Of a DNA stretch of 24,042 nt, positions 9,215 through 17,551 are shown in pieces. A model generated the notes under the pieces. The model had not been told where the DNA came from. It saw only the letters and a list, made by a program, of their open reading frames with translations, and did not search any database. The DNA is taken from contig NW_003110501.1 of NCBI RefSeq assembly GCF_000003605.2, positions 20,529 to 44,570 of the forward strand, written 5' to 3'. The translations under genes were made by a program, and so were the position numbers. The first letter of the stretch is position 1, and every line of letters starts with the position of its first letter. Source of the DNA: Saccoglossus kowalevskii. Lineage: Eukaryota; Hemichordata; Enteropneusta; Harrimaniidae.

Positions 9215-9238
9215 CCGGATTCTGCCGTGAATTCGCCC
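9215..9238 (+). repeat. left terminal inverted repeat
   Basis: The 24-bp sequence begins CCGGATTCTG and ends AATTCGCCC. It is the reverse complement of 19515-19538 except at three internal positions. Confidence 0.7.
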
Positions 9239-9532
9239 ATCCAAAAATCACTCTGGACGATTTCATTTCTGGTGGGCCCTTATTTGGGGCTCAAAATTTC
9301 AAAAAATCCACATACGCCGACTTTCAACGCCGGCAGTTTGACCACCCAAGACGTAAGAAACTATTGCAGAAGCTAATCTAAAATTTGATACATTTTTACC
9401 TTGCCTGTATGGTTATATATTCAAACAAAAAGATTATAATTCTAAATACATTGATTATATTTTCGAATGTTCTACTCTGTCAAGGAGAGGTGCCAGCACT
9501 TCACTTGTTACCCAAATATTCAGCATTTGGTT
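9239..9532. other. left arm between TIR and env stop; no 3' LTR recognised
   Basis: This 294-bp stretch should hold the polypurine tract and 3' LTR of the minus-strand retroelement, if they survive. I see neither a pyrimidine-rich plus-strand tract next to the env stop nor a copy of the 17.6-18.3 kb sequence. GGCAGTTTGA at 9332-9341 resembles the sequence just inside the right TIR (19505-19514), so part of this arm probably belongs to the TIR element. Confidence 0.4.
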
Positions 9533-10870
9533 CTAATGCATACCAGTAATATCTCTGGGAATCTCGGTATATATTTCAGATAGACCCACTAGCAATCTGT
9601 AGTGATTCCCTATACCTTCTACAGCTGTGCACACACTATCTTTCCATTTCGGTACTTTAACGGCCTTATGCAAAGGAATCACACATTCCTTGTCATGTAA
9701 TTTGTATTTCAATTCACCCCATCCAATATTTAACACAGACGAAATTATGCCTCCTTCAATGGTTAAATTCTCGTTCACGGGTTGCTTTGCAAAGGCCAAA
9801 TGACTCGGAGACACGTACAGGGTCATGACATTTACCAAGACATACAGCTTGTCATTTGATATCTCTAAAATTAACTTAGTGCTAGGCAATTTAGGTGCAC
9901 GATACATTATAGAGTGGTTACGATAACATTTACACAACCGAATAATCGCCAATGCCAATAAGAATCCTAAACACACTAAAATCAAAATTAAGGTTTTGTT
10001 TTGAAGTTGGATCACGGAACTCTTCAAATCTCGCAAGGGATGGTCTGTAATTAACTCATCTACTGGCAAATATAACGTCTTAGCCCGGGCCCTGGGAATG
10101 GTTGCAACCAATATACTCAAAGTTCTCACAGTACAAAATGTATATACTGACAGAATCAGCGACCCTGTACATATGATAGCCAGAATGGTTTCAATTATAG
10201 TAATAGTTTTGACCTCTAAAAACGGTAAAGCAGGAGTTTCATCAATAAATAATTTGTCCGCCATAGAATAATAAATTGGTTTGTTTTTCTTTAATAAATC
10301 TGCCGTCCTGTTTAAGTCCACTACCAAACGGGCGTCAGAACGTACAATTTCATCCAAATTTCCCCTGCTGATGATTATGTTAGGCAGTTGCACTCGCCAC
10401 GGATTTTCGTACATTGATTCTCCTGTAATTTCTGTCAAGTCATCTGGGTCATAAAAGGGTATTAAGAATGGCAAATTTACCGGATGCAGAAACGTGATGG
10501 CCTCATCTTCTGTGCACTTAGTCAGAAACGGCGGTATATAGAAATTATCTGATTCTATAGTGCATCCACAGGGCAATTTATTAATTATACACATTGTACA
10601 ACCTTCAATAGGCTCTGGGCTTTTATCCCCGCATTCTATCAACCATTTTGTATCATTGCTATTCACTAAAATATTCTCCTGTCCGATTTCGAGAATCTTC
10701 GGGTCGTATACAGGATTAATTATTAAATCTATTTTACATGTATTATGAATTTCCTCTTTATAGAACAAGGCCTTCGTACACGACGACTTACGCATATTTA
10801 TCATGGTAATTACAGAGGGGCAATCTTTTACCGACAGACCACTACAAAGTGAAATTTGGTCCGTACTCAT
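9533..10870 (-). CDS. env second reading frame: C-terminal, membrane-anchored part of an F-like envelope protein
   Basis: A 445-residue intact frame starts at an ATG that overlaps the stop of the preceding env frame (ATGA, 10870-10867). Residues 1-120 are Cys-rich (C9, C17, C31, C45, C80, C91, C94, C101, C103, C119), resembling the ectodomain C-terminal half of errantivirus/F-type envelope proteins. Hydrophobic segments lie at about 221-246 and 292-311. A further 130 residues follow the second, ending RDITGMH. A single-pass F protein would have only one anchor and a short tail, so the second segment and long tail are unusual. There is no signal peptide, so the product needs the upstream frame for secretion. 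It may be expressed by reinitiation or frameshifting, or be the severed half of a once single env gene. No internal stops. Confidence 0.75.
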   Translation of the reverse strand: MSTDQISLCSGLSVKDCPSVITMINMRKSSCTKALFYKEEIHNTCKIDLIINPVYDPKILEIGQENILVNSNDTKWLIECGDKSPEPIEGCTMCIINKLPCGCTIESDNFYIPPFLTKCTEDEAITFLHPVNLPFLIPFYDPDDLTEITGESMYENPWRVQLPNIIISRGNLDEIVRSDARLVVDLNRTADLLKKNKPIYYSMADKLFIDETPALPFLEVKTITIIETILAIICTGSLILSVYTFCTVRTLSILVATIPRARAKTLYLPVDELITDHPLRDLKSSVIQLQNKTLILILVCLGFLLALAIIRLCKCYRNHSIMYRAPKLPSTKLILEISNDKLYVLVNVMTLYVSPSHLAFAKQPVNENLTIEGGIISSVLNIGWGELKYKLHDKECVIPLHKAVKVPKWKDSVCTAVEGIGNHYRLLVGLSEIYTEIPRDITGMH

Positions 10871-12042
10871 TTCAATATAGGAAGTTTCATCTTCATTAAC
10901 CCCAAAATATTCTGCAACTGACGCCTGTACTTTGCTGTATTATTGTCGAAATGCTGAGGTTTATCACCTAAATCATAAGGGAGGGGCATAGGCATGACTA
11001 TCACCTTATACACCTTGAATATGTCGTTTTTTATTGTAATGGGGATTCTAACCTTTATGTACACATTTTTGTCTGTACACCGAAATGTCACTCTCGTATT
11101 GTGGTAATAATAATTCAAATTTGTATATGCTATAGCAAAATTGGGATATTTCCTTCGTACTTTCTTCCGTACCGCCCTTAAAGCATCCCCTAACACCTTT
11201 GGTCTGACCAACTGCAAAGGCAACCTTTCTTGTAATAACACGTCAATTGAACCCACCCTATGTTGTGTCTCTCTTTCAAGTAACTGTAACGCTTGCAGCC
11301 GTTGAACAGCATATCGAAACATTAAATGTGTGGATCGTCGTTCATAATTTAGTTCTTTTTCTAATGCCTCTTGATTGAGTTCTATGTTGTTCAAGCGCTC
11401 TCTCCATTGCGATAAACTAGATACGGTCGAATAAATGGCCTCATGATTTTCCTTAATCCCATTCAAAGCATTTCCTATTCTCTTATTCGTCGTGAAAATA
11501 TATGAATTTAAATCATCTTCGTATGCAACAATTTGATCTGTCATAACTTCGGTGGAACTTTCCAGTGCCGCTACATGTCGTCTCAAAATATTTACATCAT
11601 TCGACATGGCTGTTCCAAATACAGATTTCGATACTTTCCCTACAAAGTCTAATAATCCCCTCTTCTGTCGTTCATCGCCCAAATCTTTTCTCTCTATCTT
11701 TGGAAATAACACACGAATCACCCGCTCGTCCCTTGAAATGTGATACATATCAAATGTATTCTGTTGCTCAATTAATTTCAAAATTTCCCTGTATTCCTCA
11801 CAAAACTTCGGAATGAGGTGAACTGTTACGTTTGAACATAATGACCCGTTCACACTCATCATAGGAATATCTAAATAAGGTATTGCGAACGTATGGTGCC
11901 AGTAAGTTAAACTGTTATCGATGTTCGCTACTCGTTCAAACAATACTCCATAATTGGGGCGCAAAACATAATCTCTCGTCTGCACAGATGGTTTCCATCG
12001 TACGACCAGTAACACACTAATAAATATCAACGCTATTCTCAT
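10867..12042 (-). CDS. env: env first reading frame: F-like fusion protein N-terminal part
   Basis: A 391-residue intact frame with a hydrophobic signal peptide at residues 2-14. A furin-type site RQKR (125-128) is followed directly by a Gly/hydrophobic stretch GLLDFVGKVSKSVFGTA (129-145), the typical cleavage and fusion-peptide layout of baculovirus F and errantivirus Env. A long heptad-rich helical region (about 150-290) follows, suited to a fusion coiled coil. Glycosylation sequons include NGS (65) and NVT (71). There is no membrane anchor before the stop; the anchor lies in the next frame, which overlaps by four bases and is shifted by -1. Expected role: membrane fusion at the surface of virus-like particles or cells. 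The frame is clean, unlike pol. Confidence 0.85.
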   Translation of the reverse strand: MRIALIFISVLLVVRWKPSVQTRDYVLRPNYGVLFERVANIDNSLTYWHHTFAIPYLDIPMMSVNGSLCSNVTVHLIPKFCEEYREILKLIEQQNTFDMYHISRDERVIRVLFPKIERKDLGDERQKRGLLDFVGKVSKSVFGTAMSNDVNILRRHVAALESSTEVMTDQIVAYEDDLNSYIFTTNKRIGNALNGIKENHEAIYSTVSSLSQWRERLNNIELNQEALEKELNYERRSTHLMFRYAVQRLQALQLLERETQHRVGSIDVLLQERLPLQLVRPKVLGDALRAVRKKVRRKYPNFAIAYTNLNYYYHNTRVTFRCTDKNVYIKVRIPITIKNDIFKVYKVIVMPMPLPYDLGDKPQHFDNNTAKYRRQLQNILGLMKMKLPILK

Positions 12043-12105
12043 CTTGACATCAATTTCTCGGGAGACGCACTATAAAATTAGTAATGAAATGAAAAGAAAG
12101 GGGTA
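12043..12105 (-). promoter_or_regulatory. 3' splice acceptor for env mRNA
   Basis: On the minus strand a long pyrimidine tract (CCCCTTTTCTTTTCATTTC, about 12102-12084) is followed by a branch-like TTACTAAT and ends in TTTTATAG at 12070. The AG lies 27 nt ahead of the env ATG at 12042. In gypsy-type errantiviruses env is translated from a spliced subgenomic RNA, so this site is where such splicing would be expected. I did not find a donor I would defend. Confidence 0.55.
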
Positions 12106-12470
12106 TGATACACGATAAATGATAAATCCGCGGTCATTTCTCAATTTGCGTGATCGAATGGTAGAATTAAGTACCCACCTAAAACACTTCCTATGTTCTC
12201 ATCAAAATGTCCACGGTGTCACCGCCCAGCGTCTTAATGAAGGTGTGACCCCAACACCAAACCCGTACGCAGTTAAAATGCGGGTATCACACCACTACTT
12301 AGCGCCGCCCACTCTCCTGTAACTTAATCATGGGTTTTATCATGGATTCTCTCCACGCTTATTGAGAAACGATTTTGTATGAATGAACTCGTTAAGTATT
12401 ATTGTTAGTAATGAATGACGTGCATCCCAGGGTCTAAATAACATTCGTCTTGTCACACACTAATCTCTTT
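12106..12470 (-). other. pol-env spacer
   Basis: About 365 bp lie between the chromodomain stop and the env acceptor. It shows no conserved domain in any frame. An unmatched GC-richer segment (12210-12320) with GGTGTGACCCC/GGTATCACACC-like repeats is present. It would be intronic in an env-spliced RNA. Confidence 0.5.
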
Positions 12471-12983
12471 TTAATATACTTCTAAACTATTAATCAACTT
12501 CATCCGCTTTCTCTTATTCGCCTTTGTCGACCCCATAAAGGGTATCAGATGGTTTTCTAAAAATAATCTCGCTTGTTCGTTTAAATTTTCATAGTATTCC
12601 CAAGAATTTTGATCTTTTGGGTAACCTACCCATTTAATAAGATACTCTTTCCTACCATTCTTTAGCCTTCCCTTAATAATTTTTTCGATACCAAAATATC
12701 CGCTATTCTTACTGTTCATCTCTGTGTTTCTGGGCCCTTCAGAATCATTTTCTCCTTCAGGTATATCATCTAATTTAGGAACAATTTCTTCAGTAATTCC
12801 CGTTTGAGTGGGTGGGGGTTCAATTTGCATTTCCGTATCCCTCCCATCAGTATTCACAACTTCAAATTCAGGGGTTTCCCTAACTATATTCTCGTCATTT
12901 TATTCTTCACGTAAGGCCCCGTGTTTTAATCTATTCACAAGCACTATATTTTTAAATATTTTTCCATCACACACGCGTTGCAA
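12471..12983 (-). pseudogene. integrase C-terminal tail with chromodomain
   Basis: The segment ends with a chromodomain: YFGIEKI, then EYLIKWVGYPKDQNSWEYY and an ENL/ARLFL helix. It keeps the aromatic residues (first Tyr, Trp of IKW, Trp of NSW) that form the methyl-lysine cage in the family. In chromoviruses this module targets integration to modified histones. It is in the same frame as integrase, but two stops break the path: TGA at 12986-12984 and TAA at 12902-12900. An acidic linker (PEGENDSEG) joins it to the GPY/F module. The chromodomain itself is uninterrupted over about 125 codons. Confidence 0.85.
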
Positions 12984-13322
12984 TCAGAAGTTCACAGGAG
13001 ATACTTTTTCAAACCTGCGATATGGTCCGTGCCATTGATGTTCCAATTTTTTACTCATCCCCGATGTTGCTTTATGTGTATACAAATAAACAATATCCCC
13101 TACTTGGAAAGTACTCTCCTTCGCTCGCCGGTCAAAATAATATTTCATTCTTCCTTGATTAGCTTCAATGCATTTCAAAGCAGTCTCATGGGCAACTTTT
13201 AATTTTTCTTTCAGTAATTCCGCATAATCTCGGGGTATTTTATTCTCTTGTTCTGGTTCTAACAATACTGTATCTATTGGCAACGTCTCCCATCTCCCAT
13301 ATGTTAAGTAAAACGACGTTTC
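12984..13322 (-). pseudogene. integrase GPY/F module
   Basis: Residues DRRAKESTFQVGDIVYLY and HQWHGPYRRFEKVSPVNF form the GPY/F module, the DNA-binding C-terminal part of Ty3/gypsy integrases. It continues in frame from the catalytic core but is cut off on both sides: TAA at 13325-13323 and TGA at 12986-12984. The second stop falls right after SPVNF, where family members continue with a basic residue. Confidence 0.85.
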
Positions 13323-15143
13323 TTAAATCGTTTCCTGTTTAGTTACTCTATACGCAAATAACGCGGCCGGTATAAATACATCCCAATCTTCCTGTCTAGA
13401 GTCGCAAAACATACTTAATATTTGAATTAATGTCTGATTAAAATGTTTCGTATTCGCGTTACATTGTGAGTTATATGGTGTCGTGTTTGCTTTTCTGATT
13501 CCAAACATTTGGCAGGTCACCCTGATTACTTTCGACAAGATTTTTTGACCCCTGTCTGAAAAGAGACATCTTGGTGCTCCGTACCTGCATATAATTTCAT
13601 CAAATAGAATTCTAGCTGTTGTTCGAGCACTCATATTTTCCGTCGCAAAAGCCTCAGCCCATTTCGTGAAATAATCAGTAAATACGATAATATATCGATT
13701 TCCCGCTCGAGTTTTATGCATGGGTCCAATAAAATCAACTCCGACCCTATGCCAAGGGGCTTCTATTTGTAACGGTATTAAGGGAGCCTTGGAGCGTAGT
13801 TTAGGAGATTTCCTAGTTGCGCAATCTACACACGTAGACACCCAACTGTGGATTTCAGAAGCCAATTTTGGCCAATAATAATGCTGTATGATTGAAGCAT
13901 AGGTTTTTGCAAACCCAAAATGACCCGCCGTCACTTCATTGTGAAATTGTTCTAAAACGCGATTTCTTAATTTATGTGGAATGACTAACTGTTTTACACA
14001 ATCCTGTTCATTACCAAATTTACCCTTGGGGAACCAGAGGTGATATAATTTTTCATTTTCTATAAAATATTCGTCCCTAGTATATGCGAATATTCGCGCT
14101 TTGCGCGGTTCAGGTGGTACGGTCCCATTTGTTAAATATTCTATTATTTGGCTTATTTCTGGGTCGGCTCGTTGCATTTCACTAACATTGCACCAGCCTG
14201 TGTCTTCAGGCGTTCCACCCACCATATTCCCTTCGCAATGTACCTCTACTGGTCTTTCATTATTAATTTCTGGTTGGGCTTTATCAGTTATTAAGGATAT
14301 TATTCCAATTAAATCATCATCTTCCTCTAATTCTGTAGGCGTTTGGGGCCCCTCATAGGTACGTCTAGACAATGCATCAGCGTTTTGGTGAATCTTACCG
14401 GGCCTAAGTACGACTTCAAAATCATACTGTTGTAACGCGATGACCCACCTTCTGATTCGGCCCTTGGGCCTTACTAACCCAAATATATACTTTAAACTTG
14501 AATGGTCCGTTATTACCTTGAACTTTGCGTGCCTTAAATACGGGTAAAAATATTTAATACCTACCACTACGGCCAAAGCCTCTAGTTGTGTTATAGGATA
14601 ATTACGCTCTGCTGGGGTTAACGCCCGTGCACCATATGCAATAACTCTCTCACGTCCGTCTTGCAATTGCGATAAAATAAACCTGATGGCTTGCCCAGAG
14701 GCGTCACAACTTAATATAAATGATTTCTCGAAATCGGGGTATGCCAATATAGATGGATTTGTTAGCGCCTCTTTCAGCTGTCCGAATGCCCGTTGACATT
14801 TTTCTGTCCATTCAAACGTTATATTTTTACTAGTCATCACGTTCAAAGGCCTCGCTATTTTCGCATATTGGAACTTTTTATAATAATTACAAATACCTAA
14901 GAATCCTCTCAAACTTCTTATGTCATGTGGAATGGGGAAATCCCTTATAGCTGTACATTTGTCGGGATCTGCTCTGATACCGTCCTTGCTTATTAAATGA
15001 CCCAAATACTTTACTTCTTTACAGGCAAATCTACACTTCGATAACTTCAGTTTTAAGTTAGCCTTTCTTAACCTTCGAAATATTTGATTTAGGTCCTCCA
15101 AATGTTTCTCAAAAGTATCGGAAAACACGATTATATCATCTAG
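13323..15143 (-). pseudogene. pol: pol: RT C-terminal part, RNase H and integrase
   Basis: A 600-codon open segment begins just after a stop at the RT active site. Counting from GTG at 15128: RT thumb/connection 1-130 (a short deletion is likely at KKFQYAKI), RNase H about 135-255 with acidic residues D142, E183, D208 and D251, integrase zinc-binding H396, H403, C433, C436, and integrase core D465 and D525. The third core acid is missing: the T-E-R-F-N position of the family reads T-K561-H-F-N, so strand transfer would be dead even without the stops. The frame ends at TAA 13325-13323 inside the core's last helix region. Confidence 0.92.
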
Positions 15144-15698
15144 TTAAACTAAACAACTCTTCCAATTTAATCCTCTAAGCACAATATTCATGAGCCGTTG
15201 AAATGAATGTCCTCTTACAGCGACTTCCATTGGACATCGGTTAAATTGATAATTCCCAGCATGGGTCGTAAATGTAGTGAGATCACGACTATCTGGATGT
15301 AGGTCTAATTGGAAATATCCACTTTTTAAATCAAGCGTCGAAAAATATTTGGGTTTGGCTATTCCTAATGAGTCAAAACAATCTACAATTAAGGGTAATG
15401 GATATGGCTCTAGTTTCGTGATTGCGTTTAGTTTCCTATAGTCGACACAGAATCTGTAAGCACCCCCAGGTTTCGTAACCAAGACAACCGGAAAACTCCA
15501 TTCTGACACAGAAGGGGAAATTATATCTTCACACAACATATCATTAATTTGTTTTTCAATTTCCGACCTTTTTTGAGGAGTAACTCTGTATGGTCGACAA
15601 CTAATTGAGTCGGGCTCGCCCTTCAATCTAATTTTATGTTGTATTATTTTTGTGTGGCCCATATGACCGGCAATCTCCGCAAATACATCTCCATTCAT
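15144..15698 (-). pseudogene. pol: pol: reverse transcriptase N-terminal part
   Basis: This carries RT fingers/palm motifs: SEWSFPVVLVTKPGGAYRFC, VDYRKLNAIT, PYPLP, and TLDLKSGYFQ with the first catalytic Asp (D123). It closes with GHSFQRLMNIVLRGLNWKSC. The stop TAA (15146-15144) sits where the family has the Tyr of Y-x-D-D, so the RT is cut at its active site; the following LDD is still readable. The segment after QFNR is divergent (CPMEVAVRG). Upstream the frame differs by one base from the protease segment, with the switch near an A-rich run at 15704-15718. Confidence 0.9.
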
Positions 15699-16147
15699 AT
15701 TTAAGAATTTTCTTTTTGTCCAGAGTCTAAATCAGCCCCCGCCATGTCAACATTAAAAGGATTTACAGTTTCACTAGGGTAATCATCGTACTTAAACTCA
15801 TTCAAATTTAAGGTTTCTCTCTCTGAGCCAACATCAATTATGCCAGTATCCGGGGTCAAACATTGTATCATTCCAACCCTAATACCTCGGGGAATTTGAA
15901 TTTCTGTGTCTAATGGATTCATTATTCTAATTGGCACCTTATTCTTATGTATTTCAAAAATGCCTTTTGCAGTCATTAACCCGTATTTAGATAAATTATT
16001 CACGCACCTATTTTCTGCAATTACCCCATTTGGAAAATGTGACCGAGTTTTACAAGTTATAATTTGCTGTGTCTTTGCTGTGTCCATATTGGTGACCTTT
16101 CGGGCTGAGAAATCAATAACTGCTTTATGTTCCACAAGAAAATCTGT
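15699..16147 (-). pseudogene. protease-RT linker region of pol
   Basis: In frame with the protease, this starts in TDFLVEHKAVIDF, the C-terminal flap/hydrophobic core strand of the aspartic protease. It runs through a variable linker to TAA 15703-15701. The TGA at 16150-16148 separates it from the protease start and occupies the position preceding TDFL. Confidence 0.75.
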
Positions 16148-16471
16148 TCAAATTATCACATTACTTTTCGTATAGTCAACAATGTGAAAAGGAATTGTCA
16201 CTTTTTGATCAGCTATTTCTGTCTTGACATAGATCCGACCTCTGAGCGGAACTACCTGACCGTTCACAGTACACGCTGAACTTCGAAAGGGGGGATATAT
16301 TTTACAATTTCTCAAGCTTGGAAAATGTTGCATGAAACTTTTTGAAATAACTGAAATTTCTGCTCCTGTATCTACCAATGCCCAAACATATCTATCATCT
16401 ATTCTCACCTTAATCAAACTGCTACTATATATATCGGTTGATATTGAACATAAAAGAGGGCTTTCTACCAT
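16148..16471 (-). pseudogene. retropepsin-like aspartic protease
   Basis: The frame from ATG 16471 shows ALVDTGAEISVIS, with the catalytic D-T-G at residues 34-36, followed by strands ending KSNVII. A TGA (16150-16148) truncates it before the second conserved Gly/Asp region. It functions as a dimer in the family to process Gag-Pol. Three in-frame stops (16531, 16495, 16486 as first bases on the minus strand) separate it from the nucleocapsid; one of these could be a natural gag stop, but three suggest decay. Confidence 0.85.
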
Positions 16472-16528
16472 TTTTTCCCATGGCTAGTTGGTCTATTTTC
16501 CGCCCTTCCTAAAATAGACTTTTTGGGT

Positions 16529-17551
16529 TTAAATTGTCACCCTGTTTTTCGCCCCACAACTATAACAATTTATATCTCTCAAATCCCTTTTTCGTGCCCC
16601 TCCCCGACATTCTTTTGCAATATGACCTCTTTTGATACAATTACAACAATTACCACTGAAATAATTTTCACGGCTGTAACAGCTGGCTGCAGAATGACCC
16701 TGCTTATTACAAATGCCACAAATCGGAATGGTATTGAATTTCCTACCCTGGTATGTTAGACTTGTTGTACCATCGTTCAGTTTTCTGTGCTAACCTTTCC
16801 ACACTGAGTTCAATCGCTGATAAATCTGCGCCATTCTTTTTCTTTTCTTCTTCTTGCATATGGCAAACTATTTCACTCAGTCGAGCCCTTTGTCGCGCTT
16901 CATCAATCATTTGAGGCTGATGCGCAATCACCTGACTCTTGATGTCATTCCGTAGCCCGGCGCGAAAATAACGTAATTGTTCTTCGGGTGTCTTACGAAG
17001 TCGGGCACAACGCGACTTGATATTCGTTGCGTAATCTTCTACAGATTCGTCGGCTCCCTGTTTTCACTCAGACATTTCTTGTTCAAGCACCCAGTCTAAA
17101 TCAGCGTTCTCGAAATATGCGATAAAGGCTGCCGTCAAAGCGTCATAATCATCTCTCACTTGGGCCGCCAATTCATTTACCCACATCTCAGCCGGACCCG
17201 TCATCAGCATCCTGAAACCTGCAGCTTTTCTATCATTTGGTAGTTGGTTAAAGTCTGCATATGCATTGAATTTCTGTAACCAATTTGTTGCATTCTCTGA
17301 TTGTTTACCTTTAAACGGAGCTGGGGCGATCCCCATGTTGACAGGTGTTGGACGATTTTGCAGACCTTCGACAACTTCCTGTATCCCTCTACTGCCTGTT
17401 GTGTAATTCTCTGATCTCCAGCAATAGCTTTTGTCATTTGTCCAAGATGTTCTGTCAAAACCTCACGGATTCCTTCCATTATGTGTGTTCTTTGTCTTGT
17501 TATCATACAGTTTTCACAAGATGTCTTTTTTGTGTTAAACACAGTGTCCAA
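16529..17551 (-). pseudogene. gag: gag: capsid and nucleocapsid
   Basis: The N-terminal part starts near ATG 17506 or 17479 (GIREVLTEHLGQMTKAI). It changes frame between about 17400 and 17340 and continues as a capsid-like segment (NWLQKFNAYADFNQL, AAGFRMLMTGPAEMWVNEL) of the Ty3/gypsy Gag type. A TGA at 17066-17064 interrupts it; the same frame resumes to TAG 16745-16743. One further frame change near 16747 leads to two CCHC zinc knuckles at 16720-16679 (C-GI-C-NKQG-H-SAAS-C) and 16648-16607 (C-CN-C-IKRG-H-IAKE-C). A third, CYSCGAKNR, has lost its His. Gag would build the particle shell and bind RNA; this copy cannot. Confidence 0.88.
16607..16720 (-). other. two CCHC zinc knuckles (nucleocapsid)
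   Basis: Two C-X2-C-X4-H-X4-C motifs, each 14 codons (16720-16679 and 16648-16607), lie in the protease frame but are shifted from the capsid frame by one base. Confidence 0.9.

Larger units (their letters stand above)
9533..17551 (-). mobile_element. Ty3/gypsy (Metaviridae) endogenous element with chromodomain and F-type env
   Basis: Minus-strand order is gag (capsid, two CCHC knuckles), aspartic protease, reverse transcriptase, RNase H, integrase with GPY/F module, chromodomain, then a separate env region. The RT-RNase H-integrase order is that of Ty3/gypsy elements; an env with a furin site and F-like fusion region is the errantivirus/baculovirus F type. Gag-pol is interrupted by many stops and frame changes, while env has none apart from its two-frame organisation. 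LTRs could not be paired. It is therefore an old, non-autonomous copy, though env could still be translated if transcribed. Confidence 0.9.

Noticed and set aside
11552-11816. Plus-strand frames opposite env
   Set aside because: They are antisense shadows of the intact env frame with no independent signals.
14101-14358. Plus-strand 85-codon frame opposite pol
   Set aside because: Antisense shadow of the RNase H-integrase linker.
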